Part shown: piece by piece, positions 1 to 6,821 of the stretch | Numbering within the stretch: the stretch's first letter is position 1 | Layout of the letters: each line of letters opens with the position of its first letter | DNA from: a virus | Direction: 5' to 3' (one strand) | DNA length: 41,829 nucleotides | Virus record (IMG/VR): IMGVR_UViG_3300049489_000109 | Location: 1-41,829 of that record | Translations under genes and position numbers: made by a program | The notes under the pieces: model-generated | The model's database searches: none | What the model saw: the letters and a program-made list of their open reading frames with translations, nothing else | Told to the model about the DNA's origin: nothing

Positions 1-32
1 TCACCGCCTATATCCCTTACTACTCGTATTTA

Positions 33-69
33 TTTGCGATAAATACCTAATATCGGTACTTATCGCAAA
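33..69. repeat. Long inverted repeat at the left edge
   Basis: Arms 33-47 and 55-69 pair at 14 of 15 positions around a 7-nt loop. The inner part has the form TACC-N7-GGTA followed by CTTA, the same arrangement seen just upstream of the genes at 4500 and 40071. No gene starts immediately downstream, and there is no T-tract, so a terminator is unlikely. An operator or leader hairpin is possible. Confidence 0.6.
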
Positions 70-122
70 CAAATACTTTAATTAGGATTTGTTTTTAATT
101 AACCGAAAAACATTATAACAAA

Positions 123-147
123 TTACCTCTTATAAAATAAGGGGTAA
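123..147. repeat. 11-bp hairpin in the leader region before the protease gene
   Basis: Arms 123-133 and 137-147 pair over 11 bp with one G-U and a 3-nt loop. No U-tract follows on either strand. It lies in a 235-base gene-free stretch, between the left-edge inverted repeat and the promoter-like element at 203-230. The rest of 1-235 shows nothing else recognisable. Confidence 0.5.
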
Positions 148-202
148 GTATCTATTAACTATACGTAAAAATAGGGTAAATAATCCACATTACAAAATAA
201 AA

Positions 203-230
203 TTGCACATATTTTAATTATAGGTACTTA
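203..230 (+). promoter_or_regulatory. Putative late promoter of the protease gene
   Basis: TTGCACA at 203-209 and TACTTA at 225-230 are 15 nt apart. The ATG of the protease gene follows after exactly 5 nt, so a start about 6 nt past TACTTA would give a leaderless mRNA. The same element occurs at 898-926 and 4466-4494, and the TACTT(A/T)-N5-start half recurs at 40060. TAAAATTG at 198-205 also resembles the Bacteroidota -7 box with one mismatch, but no -33 TTG is seen. Confidence 0.5.
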
Positions 231-235
231 AGTAC

Positions 236-895
236 ATGAGTACAGCTATTATCCCAAAGAAACTTAAGGTTTATAAAGGTATAATTCACGACGAAAACGG
301 TAAGTTATGCTCAGGCGTAACATTCACCGCCTTAGTCGATAATCCAGCCACTGGAATGATGTGGCAAACATTCTCCGAGCAAAAGCAAGAGTTTAAAATC
401 ATTAACAAAGAAGAAAGACTAGTTGGTGGGGTAATGATGAAGGCGGGGCTTCCTATTTACCGTAGGGATAAGTTTGGTGAATACTACATCGTATTCGATG
501 CTGAGTCTATCCAAAAGATAGCTCATAAGTTCATGGAGGATCAAAATTCAAAAAACGTAAACATGATGCATGATCCTAAAAAGAAAGTGCCTTATGCTTT
601 TGCCGTTGAAACATTTACTATCAATAAAAAGAGGGGTATTAAAGCCCCCGAAGGATACGGGAATGTGAGTGAGGGTGACTGGTTCGGACTCTTTAAAATC
701 AATGATAATAAGGTTTGGGAACAGATTAAGAGTGGTGAGTTTAGAGGCTTCTCCGTAGAGGGTGAGTTCTTCCAAAGGGAAATTTCCGAACAGTCGGAGA
801 ATGACTTAAAGAGGCTTGACGAAAATCTTAAACGTGAGAAGTTCACTGAGATTAAGCAACGATTAGAAAATCTTAAGAAAAATATTTCAAAATAA
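236..895 (+). CDS. Prohead (capsid maturation) serine protease, XkdF-like
   Basis: This 219-residue protein resembles the XkdF family of phage head-maturation serine proteases, which cleave scaffold and capsid N-termini during prohead maturation. The block around residues 70-118 (GLPIYRRD, an FDAESI..IAHKFM helix, then MMHDP) contains the expected catalytic His (H112). EGDWFGLFK and GEFRGFSVEG near 146-176 contain the likely nucleophile S173. The C-terminal 40 residues are a charged helix. It directly precedes the scaffold candidate and the capsid gene, the classical protease-scaffold-MCP order. The ATG is 5 nt after TACTTA of the upstream promoter-like element, and no ribosome-binding site is evident, consistent with leaderless translation. 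The family call is from recognition of the motifs, not a search. Confidence 0.85.
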   Translation: MSTAIIPKKLKVYKGIIHDENGKLCSGVTFTALVDNPATGMMWQTFSEQKQEFKIINKEERLVGGVMMKAGLPIYRRDKFGEYYIVFDAESIQKIAHKFMEDQNSKNVNMMHDPKKKVPYAFAVETFTINKKRGIKAPEGYGNVSEGDWFGLFKINDNKVWEQIKSGEFRGFSVEGEFFQREISEQSENDLKRLDENLKREKFTEIKQRLENLKKNISK

Positions 896-897
896 AA

Positions 898-926
898 TTG
901 CACACTATTGAGCGCAATAGTACTTA
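898..926 (+). promoter_or_regulatory. Putative late promoter of the scaffold gene
   Basis: TTGCACA at 898-904 and TACTTA at 921-926 are separated by 16 nt. A small hairpin (TATTG-AGCG-CAATA) fills the spacer. The gene start at 943 lies 16 nt downstream, so a short leader is expected here, unlike the three leaderless-type copies. Confidence 0.45.
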
Positions 927-942
927 ACCTAAAATAGATACG

Positions 943-1737
943 ATGCCTAACACAGAAAAAAAGACTTCATTTTTAGATTCAATGTCCGATTTAATGACAA
1001 AAGTTGAACATTTATTTACAGAAGATAAGCCTGAAATAGAGTCTACTACTCAGAAATTCATGGATTATAAACTTGCCACTGGCGAGATTGTAAGAACAGA
1101 TACTGAAGAGGTAGGCGTTGGAACAGCGATCACAATTATAGCAGAAGATGGAACAGAAGCACCCCTAACAGACGGGACTTATCAATTAGTTATTGATGAG
1201 GCTAATGTCATTGAAGTTGTTGTTGTTGCTGGATTGGTTGAATCAGCTACGCCAAAAGAAGTTGAAGCACCAGTAGAAGAAGAGGCTAAAACAGAAGATG
1301 CTCCTGAGTCAACAGACTTAGAGGCTGATCCTAAAGTAGCTGAATTAGAAGCTAAGGTAACAGCGTTAGAGTCTAAAGTGAATGAAATCGTAACGGCTAT
1401 GAATATGAACGCAGAGGCTCTTAACCATGCTAACGCTAAGTATGAAGAAGTGAACGCAAAATACACAGACATAGCGGGTAAATATGTTGACGTAGAGAAT
1501 AACTATAAAATAGCTCAATCTAGCATTGAGAAATTATCTACTGAAAAAACACAATTGAAATCATTGTTTGAGCAAATGTTTGAACTAATGAAAGAGATTG
1601 GCAACACAAGTCAAGCAGAGCCTACTAGCCCACCAAAGGAAAAACAATTTAGAAAAGTTGAGCCAATGGTATCTAGAATTGATAGGCTACAAGCTGAGGC
1701 GGTTGCTCACATGAATAAAATTAAAGAGACAAAATAA
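943..1737 (+). CDS. Putative capsid scaffolding protein
   Basis: This 264-residue acidic protein is assigned as scaffold from position and build; no family was recognised. It sits between the prohead protease and the major capsid gene, where scaffolds lie. Residues ~40-100 look like a small beta-rich domain (DYKLATGEIVR, LTDGTYQLVIDE). Residues ~105-125 are an Ala/Glu/Pro-rich acidic linker. Residues ~130-215 form a heptad-like coiled coil (VAELEAKVTALESKVNEI), with a basic tail at the C-terminus, an arrangement typical of proteins that bind capsid subunits. The beta-rich N-terminal half could instead be a decoration domain. Confidence 0.6.
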   Translation: MPNTEKKTSFLDSMSDLMTKVEHLFTEDKPEIESTTQKFMDYKLATGEIVRTDTEEVGVGTAITIIAEDGTEAPLTDGTYQLVIDEANVIEVVVVAGLVESATPKEVEAPVEEEAKTEDAPESTDLEADPKVAELEAKVTALESKVNEIVTAMNMNAEALNHANAKYEEVNAKYTDIAGKYVDVENNYKIAQSSIEKLSTEKTQLKSLFEQMFELMKEIGNTSQAEPTSPPKEKQFRKVEPMVSRIDRLQAEAVAHMNKIKETK

Positions 1738-1764
1738 ATATTAACTAACTAAAACAAATAATCA

Positions 1765-2748
1765 ATGGCATTTGATGTAGGTGCAATAAGCGCATGGACA
1801 GAAGAATTAGGAAATCTTCAAGATTTCGTAATCAAACCGATTTTAGGGTCGGATACCCTTACAAAATTAACTGGCATCGACAAGAGAGCTGGTATCACAG
1901 GTAACACAATTAAGATTCCTACATTCGAATCTGTCACTAGCTGGCAGAACGGTGAGTCTTGTGGATTTACTACATCTGGAACAACTACACTTGCTCAGAT
2001 CAGTTTATCAACTACTCCGATTGTAATTCAGGAATCTATATGTTTGAAAACTTTAAACAAGTATTTCACTCAGAAATTGGTTGAGCAAAACTCACAGCCT
2101 GAAACTTTCCAGATGTTGGATATGTGGATTAATCGTAAGCAAGAAAACTTTGCTTTACAATTTGAGTCTGCAATGTGGCAGTCAAAAACGACTTACACTA
2201 ATGCGACCCACTTAAAGCATACAAATGGCTGGATAGCGGTATCTGACACGGCAGGAACAGCGGTAGCGGCTACACAACAAGCATCTATTTCAACTTCTAC
2301 TGTAAGAGGAATTATCGAGGAAATCGCATATTCTAAAATTCCAGCTAGAATTAGAAACATGAAGCCAGTTATTGTTTGTGGACAAGACACATTCAATATT
2401 TATCGTTTGAAATTAATGCAAGATAACCTGTATCATTTGAATCCTACTAACGACCCTATGGAGGCGTATAAGATGAATGTTTACGGAACTAACGTAACCC
2501 TTATTGGATTGGCTGGATTGAATAACGATAACGCAGTAGACACGGGCGCACTTCCAACAGCGGTGAAGAATAGAATCTTCGCTACTTACGAAGATAACTT
2601 GTTATTCGGTTACGGATTTGAAGGTGAGACAGAGGCGTTCAAGGTTTGGTATTCTCAAGATGACGATCTATTGAAATGTTCTATGAGATTCTTCGCTGGA
2701 TTTGGATTCAAATACAACGATCTAGTAGTACAGTACACTAACTCTTAA
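1765..2748 (+). CDS. Major capsid protein
   Basis: This 327-residue protein is the best candidate for the major capsid protein. It follows protease and scaffold genes and is followed at once by a strong terminator, as expected for a highly expressed late gene. It has the look of HK97-fold capsid proteins: an N-terminal arm and helix, a beta-rich E-loop-like stretch with NTIKIPTFESVTSW, a long spine-helix region around residues 95-130, and a C-terminal SMRFFAGFGFKYNDLVVQYTNS strand. No transmembrane segments. The start ATG follows an A-rich leader, typical of Bacteroidota, which seldom use Shine-Dalgarno sequences. The fold is inferred and untested. Confidence 0.75.
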   Translation: MAFDVGAISAWTEELGNLQDFVIKPILGSDTLTKLTGIDKRAGITGNTIKIPTFESVTSWQNGESCGFTTSGTTTLAQISLSTTPIVIQESICLKTLNKYFTQKLVEQNSQPETFQMLDMWINRKQENFALQFESAMWQSKTTYTNATHLKHTNGWIAVSDTAGTAVAATQQASISTSTVRGIIEEIAYSKIPARIRNMKPVIVCGQDTFNIYRLKLMQDNLYHLNPTNDPMEAYKMNVYGTNVTLIGLAGLNNDNAVDTGALPTAVKNRIFATYEDNLLFGYGFEGETEAFKVWYSQDDDLLKCSMRFFAGFGFKYNDLVVQYTNS

Positions 2749-2755
2749 TAATACT

Positions 2756-2790
2756 GAGGGAGTTGAAATATACTCCCTCTTTTTTTCTTT
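2756..2790 (+). terminator. Rho-independent terminator after the capsid gene
   Basis: GAGGGAGT (2756-2763) pairs perfectly with ACTCCCTC (2772-2779) around an 8-nt loop and is followed by a T-rich tract. It probably limits read-through from the capsid gene. Confidence 0.85.
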
Positions 2791-2811
2791 AACTAATTTA
2801 AAAAATAAAAA

Positions 2812-3324
2812 ATGGCTTGTACAATTTATCAAGACTCGCTACTTGATTGCGTAGATGGTGTATCGGGGATAAAAGAAATTTACCTAACTGAACACGCTAA
2901 TATATTAAGCGTTACCTCTACCTCTGGTGTTGTAAGTGCTATTAGTAAATCTAGTGGTAAGAAGTTTTGGGTTTATCAGTTAGAGAATGAGAACGCTGAT
3001 TGGAAGGAGTCTCAAAAGAAAGCGGTTGAAAATGGAACTAACTTTTACGAGCAGACTCTATCATTCACTATTAAAAAGATGACGGCTTCAAATAGAAATA
3101 ACTTGAAGGTAGTTTCTCAAAATAGATTAATGATTATTATTTTAGATAATAACGGGCTGTATTGGTTGTTGGGAGAGACGAGAGCGATGCACTTGACAGC
3201 TAATGAGGCGGGTTCTGGTAAGGCAATGGGTGACTTGAATGGTTATACTTTAACTTTTATGGGTAAAGAACCAGCACCAGCGCAAACTGTAACATCAAGT
3301 ATTATATCAGCGTTGTTTTCATAA
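2812..3324 (+). CDS. Putative virion structural protein (tail or head-completion type)
   Basis: This 170-residue soluble protein has no signal peptide or membrane segment. The sequence alternates beta-strand-like stretches with a central helix (residues ~60-110, ENADWKESQKKAVENG then a basic AASNRNNLK-type segment) and a glycine-rich GEAGSGKAMGDLNGYTLTFMG-like end reminiscent of tail-tube proteins. Placement after the capsid gene in a late transcription unit supports a virion role. A decoration or head-completion protein is equally possible. It ends at a bidirectional terminator facing the reverse-strand insertion. Confidence 0.5.
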   Translation: MACTIYQDSLLDCVDGVSGIKEIYLTEHANILSVTSTSGVVSAISKSSGKKFWVYQLENENADWKESQKKAVENGTNFYEQTLSFTIKKMTASNRNNLKVVSQNRLMIIILDNNGLYWLLGETRAMHLTANEAGSGKAMGDLNGYTLTFMGKEPAPAQTVTSSIISALFS

Positions 3325-3340
3325 TTAACTTAAGACATTA

Positions 3341-3371
3341 AAAAAAGCCTCGATTATGTCGGGGCTTTTTT
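3341..3371. terminator. Bidirectional terminator between converging units
   Basis: A hairpin (AAAAAAGCCTCGA 3341-3353 with TCGGGGCTTTTTT 3359-3371, including G-U pairs) has a T-tract on both strands. It stops late transcription from the left and the leftward unit (gene 3751-4380 plus the structured RNA) from the right. Confidence 0.85.
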
Positions 3372-3383
3372 ATTTACTGAATG

Positions 3384-3415
3384 TTATGTTAAATCTGCGT
3401 TCAAATTTAACATAA
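3384..3415. repeat. Perfect 11-bp hairpin downstream of the structured RNA
   Basis: TTATGTTAAAT (3384-3394) and ATTTAACATAA (3405-3415) are exact complements with a 10-nt loop. It lies between the 3' end of the reverse-strand RNA (3421) and the terminator. It could act as a 3'-stabilising or processing hairpin for that RNA. Confidence 0.6.
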
Positions 3416-3420
3416 AAAAT

Positions 3421-3742
3421 GGTTAACTACACAGCCTAATACAAACCAATAAGCCATACTATCAGAACTTGTGAAACTTTACATAGGATTTAAAAGAGCT
3501 TTACGCTTTGCTTTTTAATCTTTAAAAGTAAAGAACTTTAAAACTTAAACTTTCCTCTTTAATCTTTAACCTTTTAACTTTTCAGTTTTTGCGATCTTTT
3601 GCTCTAACTAACTGAGCTAAACGGGTTTTACCCCACTATTGGAATTGAACCAACGACCTAAAGATACAGATAGCATGCCAGCTTAGTAGTGCGTAACCCA
3701 CGCATTAAGGGGATAGTGTTTATGGTTTTCGTGTAGTTAACC
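3421..3742 (-). ncRNA. Structured RNA with permuted tRNA halves
   Basis: On the reverse strand, 3742-3731 and 3432-3421 are perfect 12-bp complements that bring both ends of a 322-nt RNA together. Inside, CCAT (3725-3722) pairs with ATGG (3457-3454) and ACTATC (3717-3712) with GATAGT (3463-3458). A TGCGT/ACGCA hairpin lies at 3704-3690 and a GNRA hairpin (AACT-GAAA-AGTT) at 3587-3576. The middle holds a tRNA 3' half followed by a tRNA 5' half. Positions 3576-3505 are an A-rich stretch of AAAGNTT-like heptads. The RNA begins 9 nt after the stop of the reverse-strand gene 3751-4380, shares its promoter, and ends before the bidirectional terminator. A permuted (circularising) intron-exon arrangement is the most economical reading, but no intron family is proven. 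Confidence 0.65.
3594..3665 (-). tRNA. Circularly permuted tRNA (3' half before 5' half), anticodon uncertain
   Basis: Read on the reverse strand, the order is: anticodon-stem 3' strand TCTTT (3664-3660), variable loop AGGTC, T-stem GTTGG/CCAAT with a canonical TTCAATT loop, acceptor 3' strand AGTGGGG (3637-3631), a linker TAAAA, acceptor 5' strand CCCGTT (3625-3620), TA, D-stem GCTC/GAGC with loop AGTTAGTTA, one A, then anticodon-stem 5' strand AAAGA (3599-3595). AAAGA pairs perfectly with TCTTT, and CCCGTT pairs with AGTGGG (two wobbles), so a complete cloverleaf forms only if the halves are swapped. The bases after AAAGA (TCGCAAA) would give anticodon GCA, and T follows the acceptor strand as in tRNA-Cys, but the join in the anticodon loop is unknown. 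Oddities: the D-loop has AG instead of the usual GG, and no CCA is encoded. Confidence 0.6.
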
Positions 3743-3750
3743 AATTTTAA

Positions 3751-4380
3751 TTATACTTCAATGAACGTTACCGCATTAATCTCGCTTAAACAAGCATCTA
3801 CCTCCATTTCAAAAGTAGAAATTTCAGTTTCCAACTCTCTTATCTTTTCAGAAGTTTTAATAGGATCGAATAAATGAAACTCATTAGCATCTAAGAATGG
3901 CTTACTCACATTCTCGACATCTTCTTTAGAAACCTTTACATTATCTTTTCCAAACGTGTGCTTAAGTATCTCGTTTAAATTAGCTGTTACTACCTCATTG
4001 TTTTTATTTAAAGCGCCAGTAGATGCGCTATGAATAGACGTCAATTGGTTTAAAAGTTGTTTTTTAAACGTAATTACAGATTTAAAATTAATCGCATCTG
4101 CAATTGTCATTTCTTTACCAGAGATGGATACTTTTGTCACCCCATTAGCGGTTACAATAGCTGACTTAATTAGTGTTTTGCGTTTAATTAAATCGTTGAT
4201 TGAGTCATAACTAGATTGGGCTTGTTTTGAGAAGTCTTCTTCTTTTAAATAGCCCGAGATTAGTTTTCCCTTTTGATAAACGCCAAGCGGTCTAATAATA
4301 TCAATTTCAGATGTAATTTTAGAGTCGATCAGTTTTAGTTCTGAAAGCCCTCTGTGAATTGTCATTTTTTGTTTTTCCAT
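3751..4380 (-). CDS. Unknown protein of the reverse-strand insertion
   Basis: A 209-residue soluble, mainly helical protein with no recognised domain. The N-terminus (MTIHRGLSELKLIDSKI) begins a long helix. Residues ~55-125 are helical and basic, and residues ~175-205 form a Glu-rich coiled coil (EKIRELETEISTFEMEVDACL). I have an impression of similar short proteins in other phages but cannot name a family. It is the only gene on the reverse strand within the virion region, has its own -7 box, and is followed after 8 nt by the structured RNA. The pair may work as one unit, with the protein as an RNA-binding or effector partner; that is inference from co-transcription only. Confidence 0.75.
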   Translation of the reverse strand: MEKQKMTIHRGLSELKLIDSKITSEIDIIRPLGVYQKGKLISGYLKEEDFSKQAQSSYDSINDLIKRKTLIKSAIVTANGVTKVSISGKEMTIADAINFKSVITFKKQLLNQLTSIHSASTGALNKNNEVVTANLNEILKHTFGKDNVKVSKEDVENVSKPFLDANEFHLFDPIKTSEKIRELETEISTFEMEVDACLSEINAVTFIEV

Positions 4381-4404
4381 GATCTTTAAGATTTAAGTTA
4401 TTCA

Positions 4405-4412
4405 CAAATATA
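4405..4412 (-). promoter_or_regulatory. -7 box of the reverse-strand gene and RNA
   Basis: The reverse strand reads TATATTTG, an exact TAnnTTTG match, 25 nt upstream of the start codon at 4380. A TTTG lies 15 nt farther upstream and an ATTG 22 nt upstream as -33 candidates. It is back to back with the late-type element at 4466-4494. Confidence 0.65.
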
Positions 4413-4460
4413 CATATTTATTTGTAACAAACGGCAATAAATATAAATATTGACGAAAGT

Positions 4461-4494
4461 TACATTTGCACAAAATACCCTCTATTGGTACTTA
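4461..4494 (+). promoter_or_regulatory. Putative late promoter of the second virion unit
   Basis: TTGCACA at 4466-4472 and TACTTA at 4489-4494 are 16 nt apart. GTG at 4500 follows after 5 nt, matching the geometry at 203-236. TACATTTG (4461-4468) is also an exact -7 match, without a clear -33. In that reading the mRNA would begin with the hairpin TACC-N7-GGTA (4477-4490). Confidence 0.55.
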
Positions 4495-4499
4495 ATTAT

Positions 4500-4916
4500 G
4501 TGAACATTATTAGAAAAGGTACTAACAATGAGTTTATCTGTACACTTACAGAGAAGCAAACATTAACTAGCCCTTATTATCTGGTAGAGTTCACACCCCC
4601 TATGAATGGTCAGATCAAGAGGTTTATCGCCTTCGATCAGTCAACTCATACGGACAGATATAACGAATTACTCATTACAGAGACAAACGGAGGGACTGAA
4701 ATTCTTACAAGTGGTACGGTTTCACTTCCCAAAGAGGGAATTTATAAGTATAGAATTTGGGAGCAATCTAGTTCAACTAATTTAAACCCAGATGCGACAT
4801 TAAATCCATCTAGTCCTATTGAGGTAGGAATGTGTTTAGTTTATGTAACAGAGGCTTCTTATAAGCAGTATTCACGACAAATAACGGTAGTTAAGACGTA
4901 TAATAATGGAGTCTAA
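4500..4916 (+). CDS. Putative virion protein upstream of portal
   Basis: A 138-residue beta-rich protein (FICTLTEKQT, YYLVEFTPP, GIYKYRIWEQSS, GMCLVYVTEAS) with an immunoglobulin-like strand pattern and no membrane segment. I chose the GTG at 4500 (VNIIRKGTNN) because it lies 5 nt after TACTTA, as in two other late units. A TTG at 4485 is in frame but lies within the promoter element, and the ATG at 4498 is followed at once by a stop. The gene overlaps the portal start by 11 nt, so the two are probably coupled. A head-tail or decoration role is inferred from context. Confidence 0.6.
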   Translation: MNIIRKGTNNEFICTLTEKQTLTSPYYLVEFTPPMNGQIKRFIAFDQSTHTDRYNELLITETNGGTEILTSGTVSLPKEGIYKYRIWEQSSSTNLNPDATLNPSSPIEVGMCLVYVTEASYKQYSRQITVVKTYNNGV

Positions 4917-6819
4917 AGATAGATCAAATACACCCTTACTAATTAAATTCGAGGAGCATAAAGTTCCTGAATTTAAAGAAGAAAAGAATAAAGAGTGGAT
5001 CACTTATGGGGTAGATGCTAAGTGGAGAAATCGCTACCCTAACTATTTATTAGACCTTTACAACAAGTCTGTTAAGCACAACGCTATCATTACCTCAAAA
5101 GCTAATTACATAGCTGGAAATGGCTTTGAAATCATTGGTAAACCATCTTTAGAAGATAAGTCTTTTGCAGAAGAAATGCTTAGGCAATCTGTTAACAAGT
5201 ATGGTGAGGGATATGGTGATATTGGATATAAATGTGCTTTAGATATTGAAGTTTTCGGTGGTTGTTACTTAGAAATCATTTGGGATAAGAAGGGAAAGGA
5301 CTTTGAGGTTTATCATATGAACTATTGTGATTTAAGAATAAGTAAAGATGAGTCAAGTTACTTATGGTCGAATGATTGGAGTAAGGGAACTCAATCCGCT
5401 GAAGCTACTGGGTTAAAAGAAATTCCTTTATTCGATCCTGAGAATCCGAAAGGCTCACAGATTTATGCTTATAAAGAATATAGACCTAACGTAAAGTATT
5501 ATCCACTTCCTGGATATGTAGGTGCTATTATGTGGTGTGAGATAGATCACTTCATTGCTAATTACCATCATTCAGATTTATCTACTGGCTTTATGGCTGG
5601 AACAATGATAAATTTTGCCAATGGTAAACCGACTAATGAAGAAAGATTAGAGATTGAAAGAAAGATTAAAGATAAGTTTACTGGAACAGATAAAGCGGGT
5701 TCTATTCTATTGACATTTAGTCAGAATAAAGATAACGCCCCTACTATCCAAAGAATAGCAGATGGTAAGATGCACGATAGTGTAATTACCTTAAATAAAG
5801 AGTCTGTAATAAGCGAATTAATCATTGGTCATAGAATTAACTCAGGGACTATCTTCGGAGTTCCACAGCCTTCTGGATTAGGCTCTGAGCGTAGTCAAAT
5901 GATGACTGCTTATGAGTTGTTTAAGAATACTTATTGTGAACCAAAGCAAAGATCGTTGAATATTTACTTTAATGTTCTTTTAAAAGCAAAAGGATTAAAC
6001 GTTAAGGTTAAATTAAAAGAGTCACCTCCTTTGGGTGCTAATTTCTCTGAGTCTATCTTAAAAGAGATTATGACAAAGAATGAATTAAGGGGATTGATGG
6101 GATTAGAGAAGATTGAGGGGTATGACACTCCACAACCTGAGCCTGAAAAGATTGTTTCTTCTGCAATTCATCATTTTGCGAATTGCGAACACAGTCACCA
6201 ATTCACAGAAGAAGAATTAGAAAAAACATTACAAGTATTTAAGAAGTATGGTAGACCTGCTTACAACTTCCATCGTGAAATGATACTGTCATATAAGTTT
6301 AAGACGGTTGAACTTGACGAGGATATGAAGGAAATTTATAGAAGGGTTTTAGACATGATTGATAAAGAACCTTTCATTACTAATGAGCAAATCGCTGAAT
6401 TAACAAATAGAGAAGTTTCAAATATAGAAAAGTTAATAGAAAGACTAGAAGAGTCAGGAGCTATTCAAACAAAAGTTAAGAAGTCTTATGGTGACAAGGT
6501 AGAGCGAAGGGTAATTAGCGAAGAGGCTAGCGTAATTATAGACTCTAATCCACCAAAGAAAGCGGATTGGCAAATCATGTATTCTTATCAATGGAGACCA
6601 GGTATTACACCTAATGAATCTACCTCAAGAGACTTTTGTAGAGCCTTGCTAAGAGCTAATCGTTTATACTCAAAGAAAGATATTAATCAGATAAGTGATG
6701 AGCTAGGATATGACGTATGGAGTAGAAGAGGTGGTTGGTGGAATCACGGAGGGACTACCGATGTAACTACTCCGTATTGCCGTCATATTTGGGCTGCCGA
6801 ATACGTTAAAGAAAAATAA
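4906..6819 (+). CDS. Portal protein with C-terminal extension
   Basis: Residues ~1-410 resemble siphophage portal proteins: NAIITSKANYIAGNGFEI near the N-terminus, a long clip/stem-like region, then RINSGTIFGVPQPSGLGSERSQMMTAY and ..CEPKQRSLNIYFN.., typical of portals forming the dodecameric DNA channel. At 637 residues it is longer than usual. The extra ~220 residues include a winged-helix-like segment (EQIAELTNREVSNIEKLIERLEESGAI) and a C-terminal block (GGWWNHGG.., TTPYCRHIW) similar in flavour to minor head protein endings. A portal-minor head fusion is therefore likely. It overlaps the preceding gene by 11 nt and ends 2 nt before the connector gene. Confidence 0.8.
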   Translation: MESKDRSNTPLLIKFEEHKVPEFKEEKNKEWITYGVDAKWRNRYPNYLLDLYNKSVKHNAIITSKANYIAGNGFEIIGKPSLEDKSFAEEMLRQSVNKYGEGYGDIGYKCALDIEVFGGCYLEIIWDKKGKDFEVYHMNYCDLRISKDESSYLWSNDWSKGTQSAEATGLKEIPLFDPENPKGSQIYAYKEYRPNVKYYPLPGYVGAIMWCEIDHFIANYHHSDLSTGFMAGTMINFANGKPTNEERLEIERKIKDKFTGTDKAGSILLTFSQNKDNAPTIQRIADGKMHDSVITLNKESVISELIIGHRINSGTIFGVPQPSGLGSERSQMMTAYELFKNTYCEPKQRSLNIYFNVLLKAKGLNVKVKLKESPPLGANFSESILKEIMTKNELRGLMGLEKIEGYDTPQPEPEKIVSSAIHHFANCEHSHQFTEEELEKTLQVFKKYGRPAYNFHREMILSYKFKTVELDEDMKEIYRRVLDMIDKEPFITNEQIAELTNREVSNIEKLIERLEESGAIQTKVKKSYGDKVERRVISEEASVIIDSNPPKKADWQIMYSYQWRPGITPNESTSRDFCRALLRANRLYSKKDINQISDELGYDVWSRRGGWWNHGGTTDVTTPYCRHIWAAEYVKEK

Positions 6820-6821
6820 TT

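Noticed and set aside
592-903. Reverse ORFs within the protease gene
   Set aside because: Overlap a well-supported protease frame; composition is antisense-like.
3505-3576. AAAGNTT-like heptads as an iteron origin
   Set aside because: The spacing and sequence are too loose, A-rich low-complexity tracts are common in these genomes, and it lies inside the structured RNA.
3591-3720. Ordinary tRNA or two separate tRNA fragments
   Set aside because: Neither half alone folds into a cloverleaf in the normal order, while the swapped order pairs all stems. Remnant status remains possible but explains less.
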